DNA from: Thermoplasmata archaeon
GTDB taxonomy: Archaea > Thermoplasmatota > E2 > UBA202 > DSCA01
Assembly: GCA_021159125.1 (NCBI GenBank)
Contig: JAGGSL010000016.1
Location: 1-12,252, forward strand
Length of the DNA: 12,252 nucleotides
Direction: 5' to 3'
In this document: positions 6,087 to 12,252 of the stretch, piece by piece
Position numbering within the stretch: the first letter of the stretch is position 1
How the letters are laid out: each line of letters starts with the position of its first letter
Translations under genes and position numbers: made by a program
Notes under the pieces: model-generated
The model's input: only the letters and a program-made list of their open reading frames with translations
The model's database searches: none
What the model was told of the DNA's origin: nothing

Positions 6087-7529
6087 TCATCTGGAGTCAG
6101 ATGTATCCTGCTTTCCTTCCTTCTTCACCATTTCCTTTATGGTTTCTTTATCTGCTTTCTCCTTCTCCTTCTTCTCCTCCTTGAAAAGCCTCCAGTGCAT
6201 CTGGTGGTGCTCAAGGGTTAGCACATAAACAACACCGCCTATGCCTGTCCATACGAGCAGCAAAATGAAGCCCGGCATTGCGTCCGGAAGGCGGAGTATG
6301 TACCCGAAAAACAGAGCGGAGGTGAGCATGCCCAGCAATGCTACAACCCACATCCCTCTGAATTTAAATTTCGCTTTTTCATATATCTCCGGATGCTTGT
6401 AGGGAAGAATTAAGGCAGATATGGATATTGCGATGTAAATAAGCAGGATTGCCATGTTTATCATCATGACCGCGTTCATAAACTGCTTTGCAAGTAAAAT
6501 TATGGATATTGCCATAATCCCGTTTATCAGTAAAGTCCACTTCGGAACGCCGTATTTATTCAGCTCTGCCAGTTTTTGGGGCACTATGTTATCCTTTGCC
6601 CATGCAAATGACAGACGGGAGGAAGCAAGTATATTAGGATTTATGTCTGAAATTATGGCTATTGAACCAGCAAATGCAACCACAACCGCTATGGATGCAG
6701 GAAGAAAGTGTGACGCTGCATCAGGAACAGAACCTGCGGAGAAATCATATGAGGAGTAAAAAGAGGGTGACATTGTGCCGTAAGTTATCAAAGCGACGAG
6801 AATGTATATTCCTGCTATCATAAACATCGATATCATTATTCCTTTCGGAAGTGTTTTTTCCGGATTTTTTATTTCTCCGCCTGCGTTGGCAATAGCCGCA
6901 AATCCCAGATAGCTGAAGAATATCAGACTGCTCGCCTTTGCAATATCCGAGAAATTCATGTCCATGGAATAATTTATGTTGCTCATACTTACTTTTGGCA
7001 GGCCAACCACAATAAATGCCAGAATGCCTATTATGAGCAGCACGAACATTGCGGTCTGTATCCTGCCGAAGGTTTTGACCCCGATATAGTTCACCAGCAG
7101 AAATATGATTACGAGGGTAATCGAAATGGCTGTGATATTAGAGGAAATGAAAGATGAAACACCATGCATTTTCAATATGTCGAAAAAGTTGTTTATAAGA
7201 ACCATGTCGCCGACAGCCATTGCCGCAATGGTCGCTATCATGGCAAACCATCTTGCCCATGTTGCTATAAATCCTATAAACGGGTCAACTATCCTGCTGA
7301 CAAACACATACTCCCCTCCCGAGGAAGGAAGGGTGGATGACAGCACGGCATAACAGAGGGCCATAAAAAATGCAGGGATTGCTGCAATTATATATGAGAA
7401 TATTATGGAGGAGCCGACCGCCACCTTACTCTGTATCTGAACTGTTGAGATGAACAAACCGCCGCCGATAACTGCGGTTACAACAGTTGCAACAACTTCC
7501 TTCAAGCCGAGCTCTCTCTTTAACTCCAT
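6087..7529 (-). CDS. APC-superfamily amino acid permease
   Basis: A 480-residue integral membrane protein with about twelve hydrophobic segments between residues 10 and 440, typical of the amino acid-polyamine-organocation (APC) superfamily of secondary transporters. The unwound first helix motif is IGGGLFIS (21-28). SSGGEYVF (69-76) and FFSYLGFAAIANAGGEIKNPEKTLPKGI (204-231, the helix 6 region) are the conserved signatures of amino acid permeases. The last 35 residues form a soluble Lys/Glu-rich tail encoded by a pyrimidine-rich plus-strand tract near 6150-6183. Substrate cannot be predicted beyond amino acids or related amines. It starts 29 bases after the larB stop. With no clear Shine-Dalgarno but a TATA-like TTTAATAT about 29 bases upstream, it may have its own leaderless transcript, or it may also be read from larB. 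Confidence 0.93.
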   Translation of the reverse strand: MELKRELGLKEVVATVVTAVIGGGLFISTVQIQSKVAVGSSIIFSYIIAAIPAFFMALCYAVLSSTLPSSGGEYVFVSRIVDPFIGFIATWARWFAMIATIAAMAVGDMVLINNFFDILKMHGVSSFISSNITAISITLVIIFLLVNYIGVKTFGRIQTAMFVLLIIGILAFIVVGLPKVSMSNINYSMDMNFSDIAKASSLIFFSYLGFAAIANAGGEIKNPEKTLPKGIMISMFMIAGIYILVALITYGTMSPSFYSSYDFSAGSVPDAASHFLPASIAVVVAFAGSIAIISDINPNILASSRLSFAWAKDNIVPQKLAELNKYGVPKWTLLINGIMAISIILLAKQFMNAVMMINMAILLIYIAISISALILPYKHPEIYEKAKFKFRGMWVVALLGMLTSALFFGYILRLPDAMPGFILLLVWTGIGGVVYVLTLEHHQMHWRLFKEEKKEKEKADKETIKEMVKKEGKQDTSDSR

Positions 7530-7554
7530 TTTGCCGTCTTAAATGCAGTCATGC

Positions 7555-7562
7555 AATATTAA
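7555..7562 (-). promoter_or_regulatory. Possible TATA box of the permease gene
   Basis: TTTAATAT on the minus strand overlaps the last codons and stop of larB and lies about 29 bases before the ATG at 7529. It is AT-rich sequence in an otherwise mixed region, but read-through from larB is equally possible. Confidence 0.4.
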
Positions 7563-8323
7563 ATTTGCTTTATTTTCCTATTTATCTTATGTGCGAAAAC
7601 TCCTGCGCCGAAGCCGTTGTCTATGTTCACAACCGCCATGCCGGGAGAGCAGCTGTTCAGCATTGTGAGCATGGCGGCAAGCCCTTCAATTCCCGTTCCA
7701 TAGCCAACGCTTGTAGGCAATGCAATGACAGGAGCAGGAAATAGACTGGATATGACTCCCGGCAGGATACCGTCCATGCCTGCTGTTGCAATTATCACAT
7801 CTGCATTAAAAAAAACATCCTTGAAATCGAGGAGGCGATGTATCCCTGCAGCTCCCACGTCATATACCCTTTTTACCTCGCTTCCAAGGGTTTCGGCTGT
7901 CACGGCTGCTTCTTCCGCAACAGGTATGTCCCCTGTGCCTGCGCTTGCCACTGCCACATATCCTCTGTAATTTTCTTTCTTGCCATTTGCTTCGTTTTTC
8001 CCTATAATTATCATTCTGCACTCTTTGTGGTATGAGACATTGCCAAAATTTTTGACCTCTTCGTATATACTTTCATCTGCTTTTGTTATGAATATTATGT
8101 CCCTGCCTGCCGTTTTCCTGACTATGTCCGCTATTTGCTCCTTTGATTTCCCCGGGGCAAATATTGCCTCAGGTATGCCTGTCCTCATCCTTCTGTGGGA
8201 ATCAATTTTGGCGTATCCAAGGTCGATGAAAGGAAGATAGCGCAACTCCTTCATTCCCTCCTCGACGCTTATTTTTTTTGAGTGCAGGTCTTCAAGTATC
8301 CGTCTTATCTCTTTTTCCATCAT
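7559..8323 (-). CDS. larB: Nickel-pincer cofactor biosynthesis protein LarB
   Basis: LarB carboxylates and hydrolyses nicotinic acid adenine dinucleotide, the first step towards the nickel-pincer nucleotide cofactor of lactate racemase-type enzymes (LarC and LarE complete it). The protein has 254 residues, as usual for the family. The C-terminal half is a PurE (AIR carboxylase)-like fold. It shows VASAGTGDIPVAEEA at 125-139, DVGAAGIHRLL at 155-165, AGMDGILPGVI at 181-191, PTSVGYGTG at 203-211 and the LNSCSPGMAVVNIDNGFGAG block at 222-241. Cys225 there corresponds by motif to the cysteine that forms the covalent adduct in Lactobacillus LarB. GGGAG at 8327-8331 is three bases from the first ATG and six from the second (8320), so a start at 8320 is likely. 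larA, larC and larE are not in the window. It is divergent from the hydrogenase operon. Confidence 0.93.
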   Translation of the reverse strand: MMEKEIRRILEDLHSKKISVEEGMKELRYLPFIDLGYAKIDSHRRMRTGIPEAIFAPGKSKEQIADIVRKTAGRDIIFITKADESIYEEVKNFGNVSYHKECRMIIIGKNEANGKKENYRGYVAVASAGTGDIPVAEEAAVTAETLGSEVKRVYDVGAAGIHRLLDFKDVFFNADVIIATAGMDGILPGVISSLFPAPVIALPTSVGYGTGIEGLAAMLTMLNSCSPGMAVVNIDNGFGAGVFAHKINRKIKQI

Positions 8324-8350
8324 TTTCTCCCGTGAAATATGCCGCCATGG

Positions 8351-8364
8351 TTAAAAAGTTTATT
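8351..8364 (-). promoter_or_regulatory. Possible TATA region of larB
   Basis: AATAAACTTTTTAA on the minus strand is the only AT-rich stretch at the right distance. Initiation would be near 8330-8336, leaving a very short leader that holds the GGGAG ribosome site. Confidence 0.4.
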
Positions 8365-8401
8365 CGTGGGCGGTTTGGCGTGCCTGAAGCAATACCCCAT
8401 A

Positions 8402-8413
8402 ATTAATATATAT
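8402..8413 (+). promoter_or_regulatory. TATA box of the hydrogenase operon (leaderless)
   Basis: ATTAATATATAT is centred about 27 bases before the hydB ATG at 8435. No Shine-Dalgarno precedes the ATG, so the first gene is probably translated from a leaderless mRNA. The rest of the 111-base divergent spacer (8324-8434) shows no further gene; it must also hold the larB promoter. Confidence 0.7.
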
Positions 8414-8434
8414 CCAGAACGCATACTCCCTTAA

Positions 8435-9478
8435 ATGCGATATTTAAAGCTTGGCAGCCGTAATATTGACGAATTTTTGGGCAGGATATCGAACTATGGC
8501 GACCTTTACGCTCCGCAAAAAATATCGGAAAAATTTTATGATTACAGGAAAGTGGAGGACATCAGCCAGGTCGAATTCAATTATAATAGAACAATTACAC
8601 CTGCAAAAAAATATTTCATTCCTCCAAAGCATGAAATGTTCGAATTTGACATGGAAACGGGGGAATATACCGAGACCATGGGGGACGTAAAACCTTTTGT
8701 GCTTTTTGGTCTGCACGCATGCAGTATTGTTGCATTACGCATACTTGACGGCGTTTACCTAAACGAATACCCGGACAAATATTATGCTGCCAGGAGAAAG
8801 GCAGGAATAATAATAGGAATAAGCTGTCTTCCAGATGAATATTGCTTCTGCAATCTGCGCCGCACAGATTTTGTTGATATTGGTTTTGATTTGTTTTTGC
8901 ATGAGCTGCCAGATGGCTACCTCATAAGGGTTGGCAGCGAGAGGGGCCATGAGATAGTGGACGAAAATATGGACATATTCGAGGAAGTCAGCAATGATGA
9001 CATAGAGAATTTCAAGAAGTTCGAGAAAAAAAGGCACGAGATGTTCAAATACGAGGGCAGCTTTGACAACCTGCGTTACATTCTCGAGCTGACGGAAAAC
9101 AGTCCTCTCTGGGACGAAGAAAGCGAGAAATGCCTCGGGTGCGGAAACTGCACCATGACATGTCCCACATGCAGGTGCTATGACGTTCAGGATCTGCCCG
9201 ACATAGATGGCAAACATGGAAAGCGCATCAGATTCTGGGATTCATGCCAGTTCAGAAGCCACGGACTGGTGGCTGGCGGTCATAACTTCAGGGAGACGAA
9301 AAAAGACAGGTTTATCAACAGATATGTCTGCAAAAATGCATATTTTTATCCTCTCGGAACTTCATACTGCGTGGGATGCGGCAACTGCACATACTTCTGC
9401 CCTGCAGGCATAGACTTTTTGAAAAATCTTATAAAAATAAGGGACGTTGTAGGGGAGGTGGCACATGGAGAGCAGTGA
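8435..9478 (+). CDS. hydB: Sulfhydrogenase / group 3b NiFe hydrogenase beta subunit (iron-sulfur)
   Basis: This subunit passes electrons between the flavin subunit and the [NiFe] dimer of the cytosolic heterotetrameric sulfhydrogenase. It closely resembles Pyrococcus furiosus hydrogenase I beta as I remember it, for example in KYYAARRKAGIIIGISC, CFCNLRRTDF, WDSCQFRSHGLVAGGHNF and TKKDRF.NRYVCKNAY. Two ferredoxin-type clusters are clear: C233-x2-C236-x2-C239-x3-C243 and C312-x2-C315-x2-C318-x3-C322. The extra cysteines C131, C137 and C139 (CLPDEYCFC), with C96, are conserved in the family and could hold another cluster. At 347 residues it lacks about 20 residues of the Pyrococcus C-terminal tail. 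The start codon is the first in-frame ATG after the TATA box. Its last 14 bases overlap hydG. Confidence 0.97.
   Translation: MRYLKLGSRNIDEFLGRISNYGDLYAPQKISEKFYDYRKVEDISQVEFNYNRTITPAKKYFIPPKHEMFEFDMETGEYTETMGDVKPFVLFGLHACSIVALRILDGVYLNEYPDKYYAARRKAGIIIGISCLPDEYCFCNLRRTDFVDIGFDLFLHELPDGYLIRVGSERGHEIVDENMDIFEEVSNDDIENFKKFEKKRHEMFKYEGSFDNLRYILELTENSPLWDEESEKCLGCGNCTMTCPTCRCYDVQDLPDIDGKHGKRIRFWDSCQFRSHGLVAGGHNFRETKKDRFINRYVCKNAYFYPLGTSYCVGCGNCTYFCPAGIDFLKNLIKIRDVVGEVAHGEQ
9454..9460 (+). promoter_or_regulatory. Shine-Dalgarno of hydG inside hydB
   Basis: GGAGGTG lies in the last codons of hydB, four bases before the hydG ATG at 9465. It fixes the start and shows the overlap is real. It contrasts with the leaderless first gene of the operon. 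Confidence 0.75.
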
Positions 9479-10319
9479 TAACGTCTACAGCCTTTACAAA
9501 TGCCGTCTCCTTCGGGTGTATTCTCTCACTGATGAGGAGAAACTCTTCCTCCTCAGATTCGAGGATTCTGATATTGCAGAGTCATGGAGCTTTATACCGG
9601 GGCAGTTTGTTCAGGTTGCGCTGCCAGGAGTGGGAGAGGTGCCAATATCGATATGCTCTTCCCCCATGAGGCGGGGCTTTTTCGAGCTGTGCATAAAGAA
9701 AGTGGGCAAAGTGACTTCGATGATACATAAATTGCAGCCGGGCGATTGTGTCGGCATAAGGGGGCCGTATGGCAATGGATTCCCAATGGACGAATTTGAA
9801 CATTCTGACATACTGCTGATTGCTGCAGGCATAGGAATGGTTCCCCTGCGCTCTGTATTCATGTATGCCGTGGACAACCGATGGAAGTTTGGTAACATCA
9901 CGGTTATAAACAGCGCCCGCTACGGAGATAAGCTGCTTTTCAGAAAAGAACTTGAGGCGATGAGGGATATTGCCGAAGCAGAAAATATAAAAATCATACA
10001 GACGGTTACACGCGATCCTGAATGGCCCGGAAGGGTGGGGAGGGCTCAGGAACACATAAAAGATGCAAATACGGATCCCAAAAATTCGTGTGTTGCTGTT
10101 TGTGGTCCACCGCAGGCATACAGAAGCATATTCGAAAAATTGATTGAGGCAGGATATGACCCGAACAAGATATATGTCACTCTTGAGAGAAGAATGAAGT
10201 GCGGCGTGGGGAAATGCGGGCACTGCATTGCAGGCTCTTCAACTTTCCTGAAGTACATATGTATCGACGGTCCTGTGTTCGGGTATTATGACATAATTTC
10301 AACCCCTGGTTTGATATAG
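9465..10319 (+). CDS. hydG: Sulfhydrogenase gamma subunit (FAD/NAD(P)-binding)
   Basis: The gamma subunit exchanges hydride with NAD(P)H and feeds electrons to the beta subunit. The 284 residues form a ferredoxin-NADP reductase-like module of the PyrK family. The FAD domain has PGQFVQVALPGVGEVPISICSSP (45-67) and the RGPYGNGFP loop (99-107). The nucleotide domain has AAGIGMVPLRSVF (120-132) and CGPP (213-216). A C-terminal [2Fe-2S] site is C246-x4-C251-x2-C254-x11-C266 in LERRMKCGVGKCGHCIAG and the following YICIDGPVF. The choice of NADH or NADPH cannot be decided from sequence; the Pyrococcus enzyme prefers NADPH. The start overlaps hydB by 14 bases with a strong ribosome site. It ends seven bases before hydD. 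Confidence 0.97.
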   Translation: MESSDNVYSLYKCRLLRVYSLTDEEKLFLLRFEDSDIAESWSFIPGQFVQVALPGVGEVPISICSSPMRRGFFELCIKKVGKVTSMIHKLQPGDCVGIRGPYGNGFPMDEFEHSDILLIAAGIGMVPLRSVFMYAVDNRWKFGNITVINSARYGDKLLFRKELEAMRDIAEAENIKIIQTVTRDPEWPGRVGRAQEHIKDANTDPKNSCVAVCGPPQAYRSIFEKLIEAGYDPNKIYVTLERRMKCGVGKCGHCIAGSSTFLKYICIDGPVFGYYDIISTPGLI

Positions 10320-10326
10320 TGATAAA

Positions 10327-11097
10327 ATGAAAATAGGAATACATGGTTTGACCTCGTGCTACGGGTGCCAGTTGAGCATGGCAGTTGTAAAAAGGATACT
10401 TGATGTATCGGAAAAATTTGACATCAAGTACTTCTACATGCTTTCCAGCGCTGGCAAAATAGAGCATGTTGACGTTGCTTTTGTGGAGGGCAGCGTTAGC
10501 ACCGATGAGGATGAAAAAGAATTGAGGATGATAAGGGAGAATGCCGACGTGCTTGTAGCCATCGGCTCATGTGCCATTCACGGCGGCGTGCAGAGCATTC
10601 TTTTCAGTGAAGGGATAGGTTATGAGGAAGCATTCAAAACCGTCTACGGCGATAAAAAGATGGATTATAACGGGAGAATTGCCCAGCCGCTGGATAAATT
10701 TGTGAAGGTTGATTATCGCCTTCCCGGATGCCCTCCTGAGGAAGAAGAAATAATGTATTATCTGGCGACGTTTGCCATTGGAAGCTGGCCAGAGGAGAAG
10801 GATTATCCTGTGTGCGCAGAATGCAGGAGAGCGGGAAACCCGTGCATTTTGATAGAGAAAGGAGAGCCATGCCTCGGTCCTGTTACTGTTGCAGGGTGCG
10901 ATGCCAGATGCATTAAATATGGAATTCCGTGCATTGGATGCAGGGGTCCTGTTTCGGATGTTTCATGGTTTGATTCCCTGGCAATGAGTTTCAGGGATAG
11001 GGGAATGGATAAGGAATATGTTAAGAAAAGGATGGCAATATTCGCATCCAGATATGAAGGTTTGAATGAAATGATTGATAAAATTTACGGGGATTAA
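10327..11097 (+). CDS. hydD: Sulfhydrogenase delta subunit (NiFe hydrogenase small subunit)
   Basis: This is the small subunit of the [NiFe] hydrogenase core and carries electrons from the active site through three [4Fe-4S] clusters. The 256 residues contain exactly twelve cysteines, which match three clusters. The proximal set is C11 and C14 (TSCYGCQ), C82 (GSCAIHGG) and C135 (PGCPP). A second set is C163, C166, C173 and C182. A third is C191, C195, C202 and C205. No twin-arginine signal is present, so the enzyme is cytoplasmic, as expected for group 3. The stretch ECRRAGNPCILIEKGEPCLGPVT is almost that of the Pyrococcus protein as I recall it. A weak GTGAT precedes the ATG. The stop TAA directly abuts the ATG of hydA. 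Confidence 0.97.
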   Translation: MKIGIHGLTSCYGCQLSMAVVKRILDVSEKFDIKYFYMLSSAGKIEHVDVAFVEGSVSTDEDEKELRMIRENADVLVAIGSCAIHGGVQSILFSEGIGYEEAFKTVYGDKKMDYNGRIAQPLDKFVKVDYRLPGCPPEEEEIMYYLATFAIGSWPEEKDYPVCAECRRAGNPCILIEKGEPCLGPVTVAGCDARCIKYGIPCIGCRGPVSDVSWFDSLAMSFRDRGMDKEYVKKRMAIFASRYEGLNEMIDKIYGD

Positions 11098-12252
11098 ATG
11101 AAGATAACAAAAGAAATCCAGGTGGACCATCTCGCCCGCATCGAGGGTAAGGCAGGGATAGAAGTTGATATAGGAGAAGACGGCATAAATGCAAAGATGG
11201 TTGTTACAGAGGGGCCCAGATTTTTCGAACTCATAACAAAAAACAAAAATTATGATGAAGCAGTGGCAATATTCCCCAGGATATGCTCGTTCTGCTGTAC
11301 ACCTCACAAATTAACGCCGATAGAGGCAGTTGAAAATGCTCTGGGCATACAGCCATCTGAGCAGACCAAAAAGCTGAGGGATTTGCTCTATCTCGGGAAC
11401 ATGGTGGAGAGCCATGCGCTCCATCTTTACCTTCTTGTCGTACCTGACTACCTCGGCTATCCGGACGCCTTCGAGGTTGCGCGCAAGGGCGGAGGCGGCA
11501 TGGTGAAGGACGGAATATTTTTGAAGGATGTGGGCGCCGAAATACAGACGGCGGTTGGAAGCAGGTCGATACATCCCGAAAATGCAATAGTGGGCGGCTT
11601 CGGGAAAGTGCCGTCAAAAGAAAAAATGGAGAAGATAGAAAAGATGGCAGAAGAAGGGCTGCAAAAGGCGATAGACGCCGTCAATTTTTTTGCAGAGTAT
11701 AAGTATCCTGATTATGTGAACAGCAAAAGAAGACATCTTTCGATAAAGCCCTACGACGGCTACGGCGTTTATGGAAATGAAATTGTGTCTTCCGACGGCA
11801 TTTCCTTCAAAATAGAAGAATACAAAAAGCATCTTAATGAAGAGGTTGCTTCTTATTCATTTGCAAAAAGGGGAAAATTCATGGGCGAGCCATATATGGT
11901 TGGTGCCATTTCGCGCCTCGTAAATAACTCCAAACTTATTGCTGGGGAAGCACGAGAGCTTATCAATAAATACAGGGATTTTGTAAATCCGGAAAATTGC
12001 TTTGCGAACAACTTTGCACAGGCAATAGAGCTGGTCTATTTCCTGGAGCGCATAAAAGAGCTTGCATCAGAATTGAAAGATGCAAAAGATGAAAGGAAGG
12101 CAAAGCCGGAAAAGACATCCGGGGAGGGATATGCAGTTACAGAGGCGCCGAGGGGACTGCTCATATATTACATGAACATAGAGGGCAACATTGTGAAAGA
12201 TGTGGATGTTATAACCCCGACAGCCATGTTCCTGCCGATGATGGAAGTGGAT
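11098..12252 (+). CDS. hydA: Sulfhydrogenase alpha subunit (NiFe hydrogenase large subunit), 3' end outside window
   Basis: This frame is open from ATG 11098 to the window edge (385 codons) and encodes the large subunit that holds the Ni-Fe active site, where H2 is formed or split. Family features are DHLARIEGK (10-18), EGPRFFE (38-44), the N-terminal nickel motif RICSFCCTPHKL (61-72; C63 and C66 as ligands, His70), ESHALHLYLLVVPDYLGY (near 103-120), GSRSIHPENAIVGGFGK (near 153-169) and TEAPRGLLIYY. Pyrococcus HydA is about 430 residues, so some 40 are missing here, including the C-terminal DPCxxC ligands and any maturation peptide. Two substitutions stand out against my memory of Pyrococcus: Cys67 instead of Ser after the second ligand, and PTAMF instead of PTAFN near residue 375. 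The ATG follows the hydD stop with no gap, and GGGGAT may act as ribosome site. Confidence 0.96.
   Translation, partial: MKITKEIQVDHLARIEGKAGIEVDIGEDGINAKMVVTEGPRFFELITKNKNYDEAVAIFPRICSFCCTPHKLTPIEAVENALGIQPSEQTKKLRDLLYLGNMVESHALHLYLLVVPDYLGYPDAFEVARKGGGGMVKDGIFLKDVGAEIQTAVGSRSIHPENAIVGGFGKVPSKEKMEKIEKMAEEGLQKAIDAVNFFAEYKYPDYVNSKRRHLSIKPYDGYGVYGNEIVSSDGISFKIEEYKKHLNEEVASYSFAKRGKFMGEPYMVGAISRLVNNSKLIAGEARELINKYRDFVNPENCFANNFAQAIELVYFLERIKELASELKDAKDERKAKPEKTSGEGYAVTEAPRGLLIYYMNIEGNIVKDVDVITPTAMFLPMMEVD

Noticed and set aside
6150..6183. Pyrimidine-rich CTTCTCC tract as a repeat or regulatory element
   Set aside because: It encodes the Lys/Glu-rich tail of the permease on the minus strand and is explained by that composition.
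7559..8323. PurE-type phosphoribosylaminoimidazole carboxylase
   Set aside because: Only the C-terminal half resembles PurE. The N-terminal extension and the NSCSPG...NIDNGFGAG block are LarB-specific, and no purine genes are nearby.
9582..10223. A 213-codon open frame antisense to hydG
   Set aside because: It is entirely opposite a well-supported gene and its translation resembles no family.
1..12252. CRISPR array, tRNA or rRNA gene, insertion sequence or attachment site
   Set aside because: No regularly spaced repeats, tRNA-like cloverleaf in the short spacers, transposase frame or flanking repeats were seen; the window is almost fully occupied by coding sequence.

Overview
The window comes from an archaeon. 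It carries genes for an A-type (V/A) ATP synthase, an archaeal UPF0147 protein and a Pyrococcus-type sulfhydrogenase. It also has TATA-box promoters, several of which sit about 25 bases ahead of a start codon with no Shine-Dalgarno site (leaderless genes), alongside GGAGGTGAT-type ribosome binding sites inside operons. Codon use favours ATA for Ile and AGA/AGG for Arg. The secreted gingipain-like (C25) protein and the short basic protein suggest an uncultured Thermoplasmatota-like euryarchaeon. That placement is inference; no 16S or marker tree can be made here.

Layout: (1) 1-3920, plus strand: the 3' end of an ATP synthase operon, with subunits A, B and D, followed by a 49-residue membrane protein whose start overlaps the end of atpD. 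The E, C, F, I and K genes would lie upstream of base 1. (2) 3993-4190, plus strand: a separately promoted, very basic 65-residue protein, ended by a T-tract. (3) 4229-8323, minus strand: four genes read in the order larB, APC-family amino acid permease, secreted C25 peptidase-like protein, UPF0147. They appear to have separate promoters rather than one operon. (4) 8435 to the right edge, plus strand: a leaderless, tightly packed group 3b [NiFe] hydrogenase operon in the order beta, gamma, delta, alpha (hydBGDA). The alpha gene is cut by the window edge before its C-terminal nickel-binding motif.

The genes fit a peptide-fermenting life style. A secreted protease could release peptides, the permease could import amino acids, the cytosolic hydrogenase could dispose of NAD(P)H electrons as H2 or H2S, and the ATP synthase couples ion flux to ATP. 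LarB makes the first intermediate of the nickel-pincer cofactor and is divergent from a nickel hydrogenase, which places two nickel-related functions side by side. This metabolic picture is inference from gene content.

No clearly new multi-gene system is visible. The points most worth a second look are the small membrane protein after atpD, the interlocking inverted repeats around the UPF0147 promoter, the unusual residues in the hydrogenase large subunit (Cys-Cys in the N-terminal nickel motif, and PTAMF where Pyrococcus has PTAFN), and the larB-hydrogenase neighbourhood. All family comparisons are from memory; no search was run.
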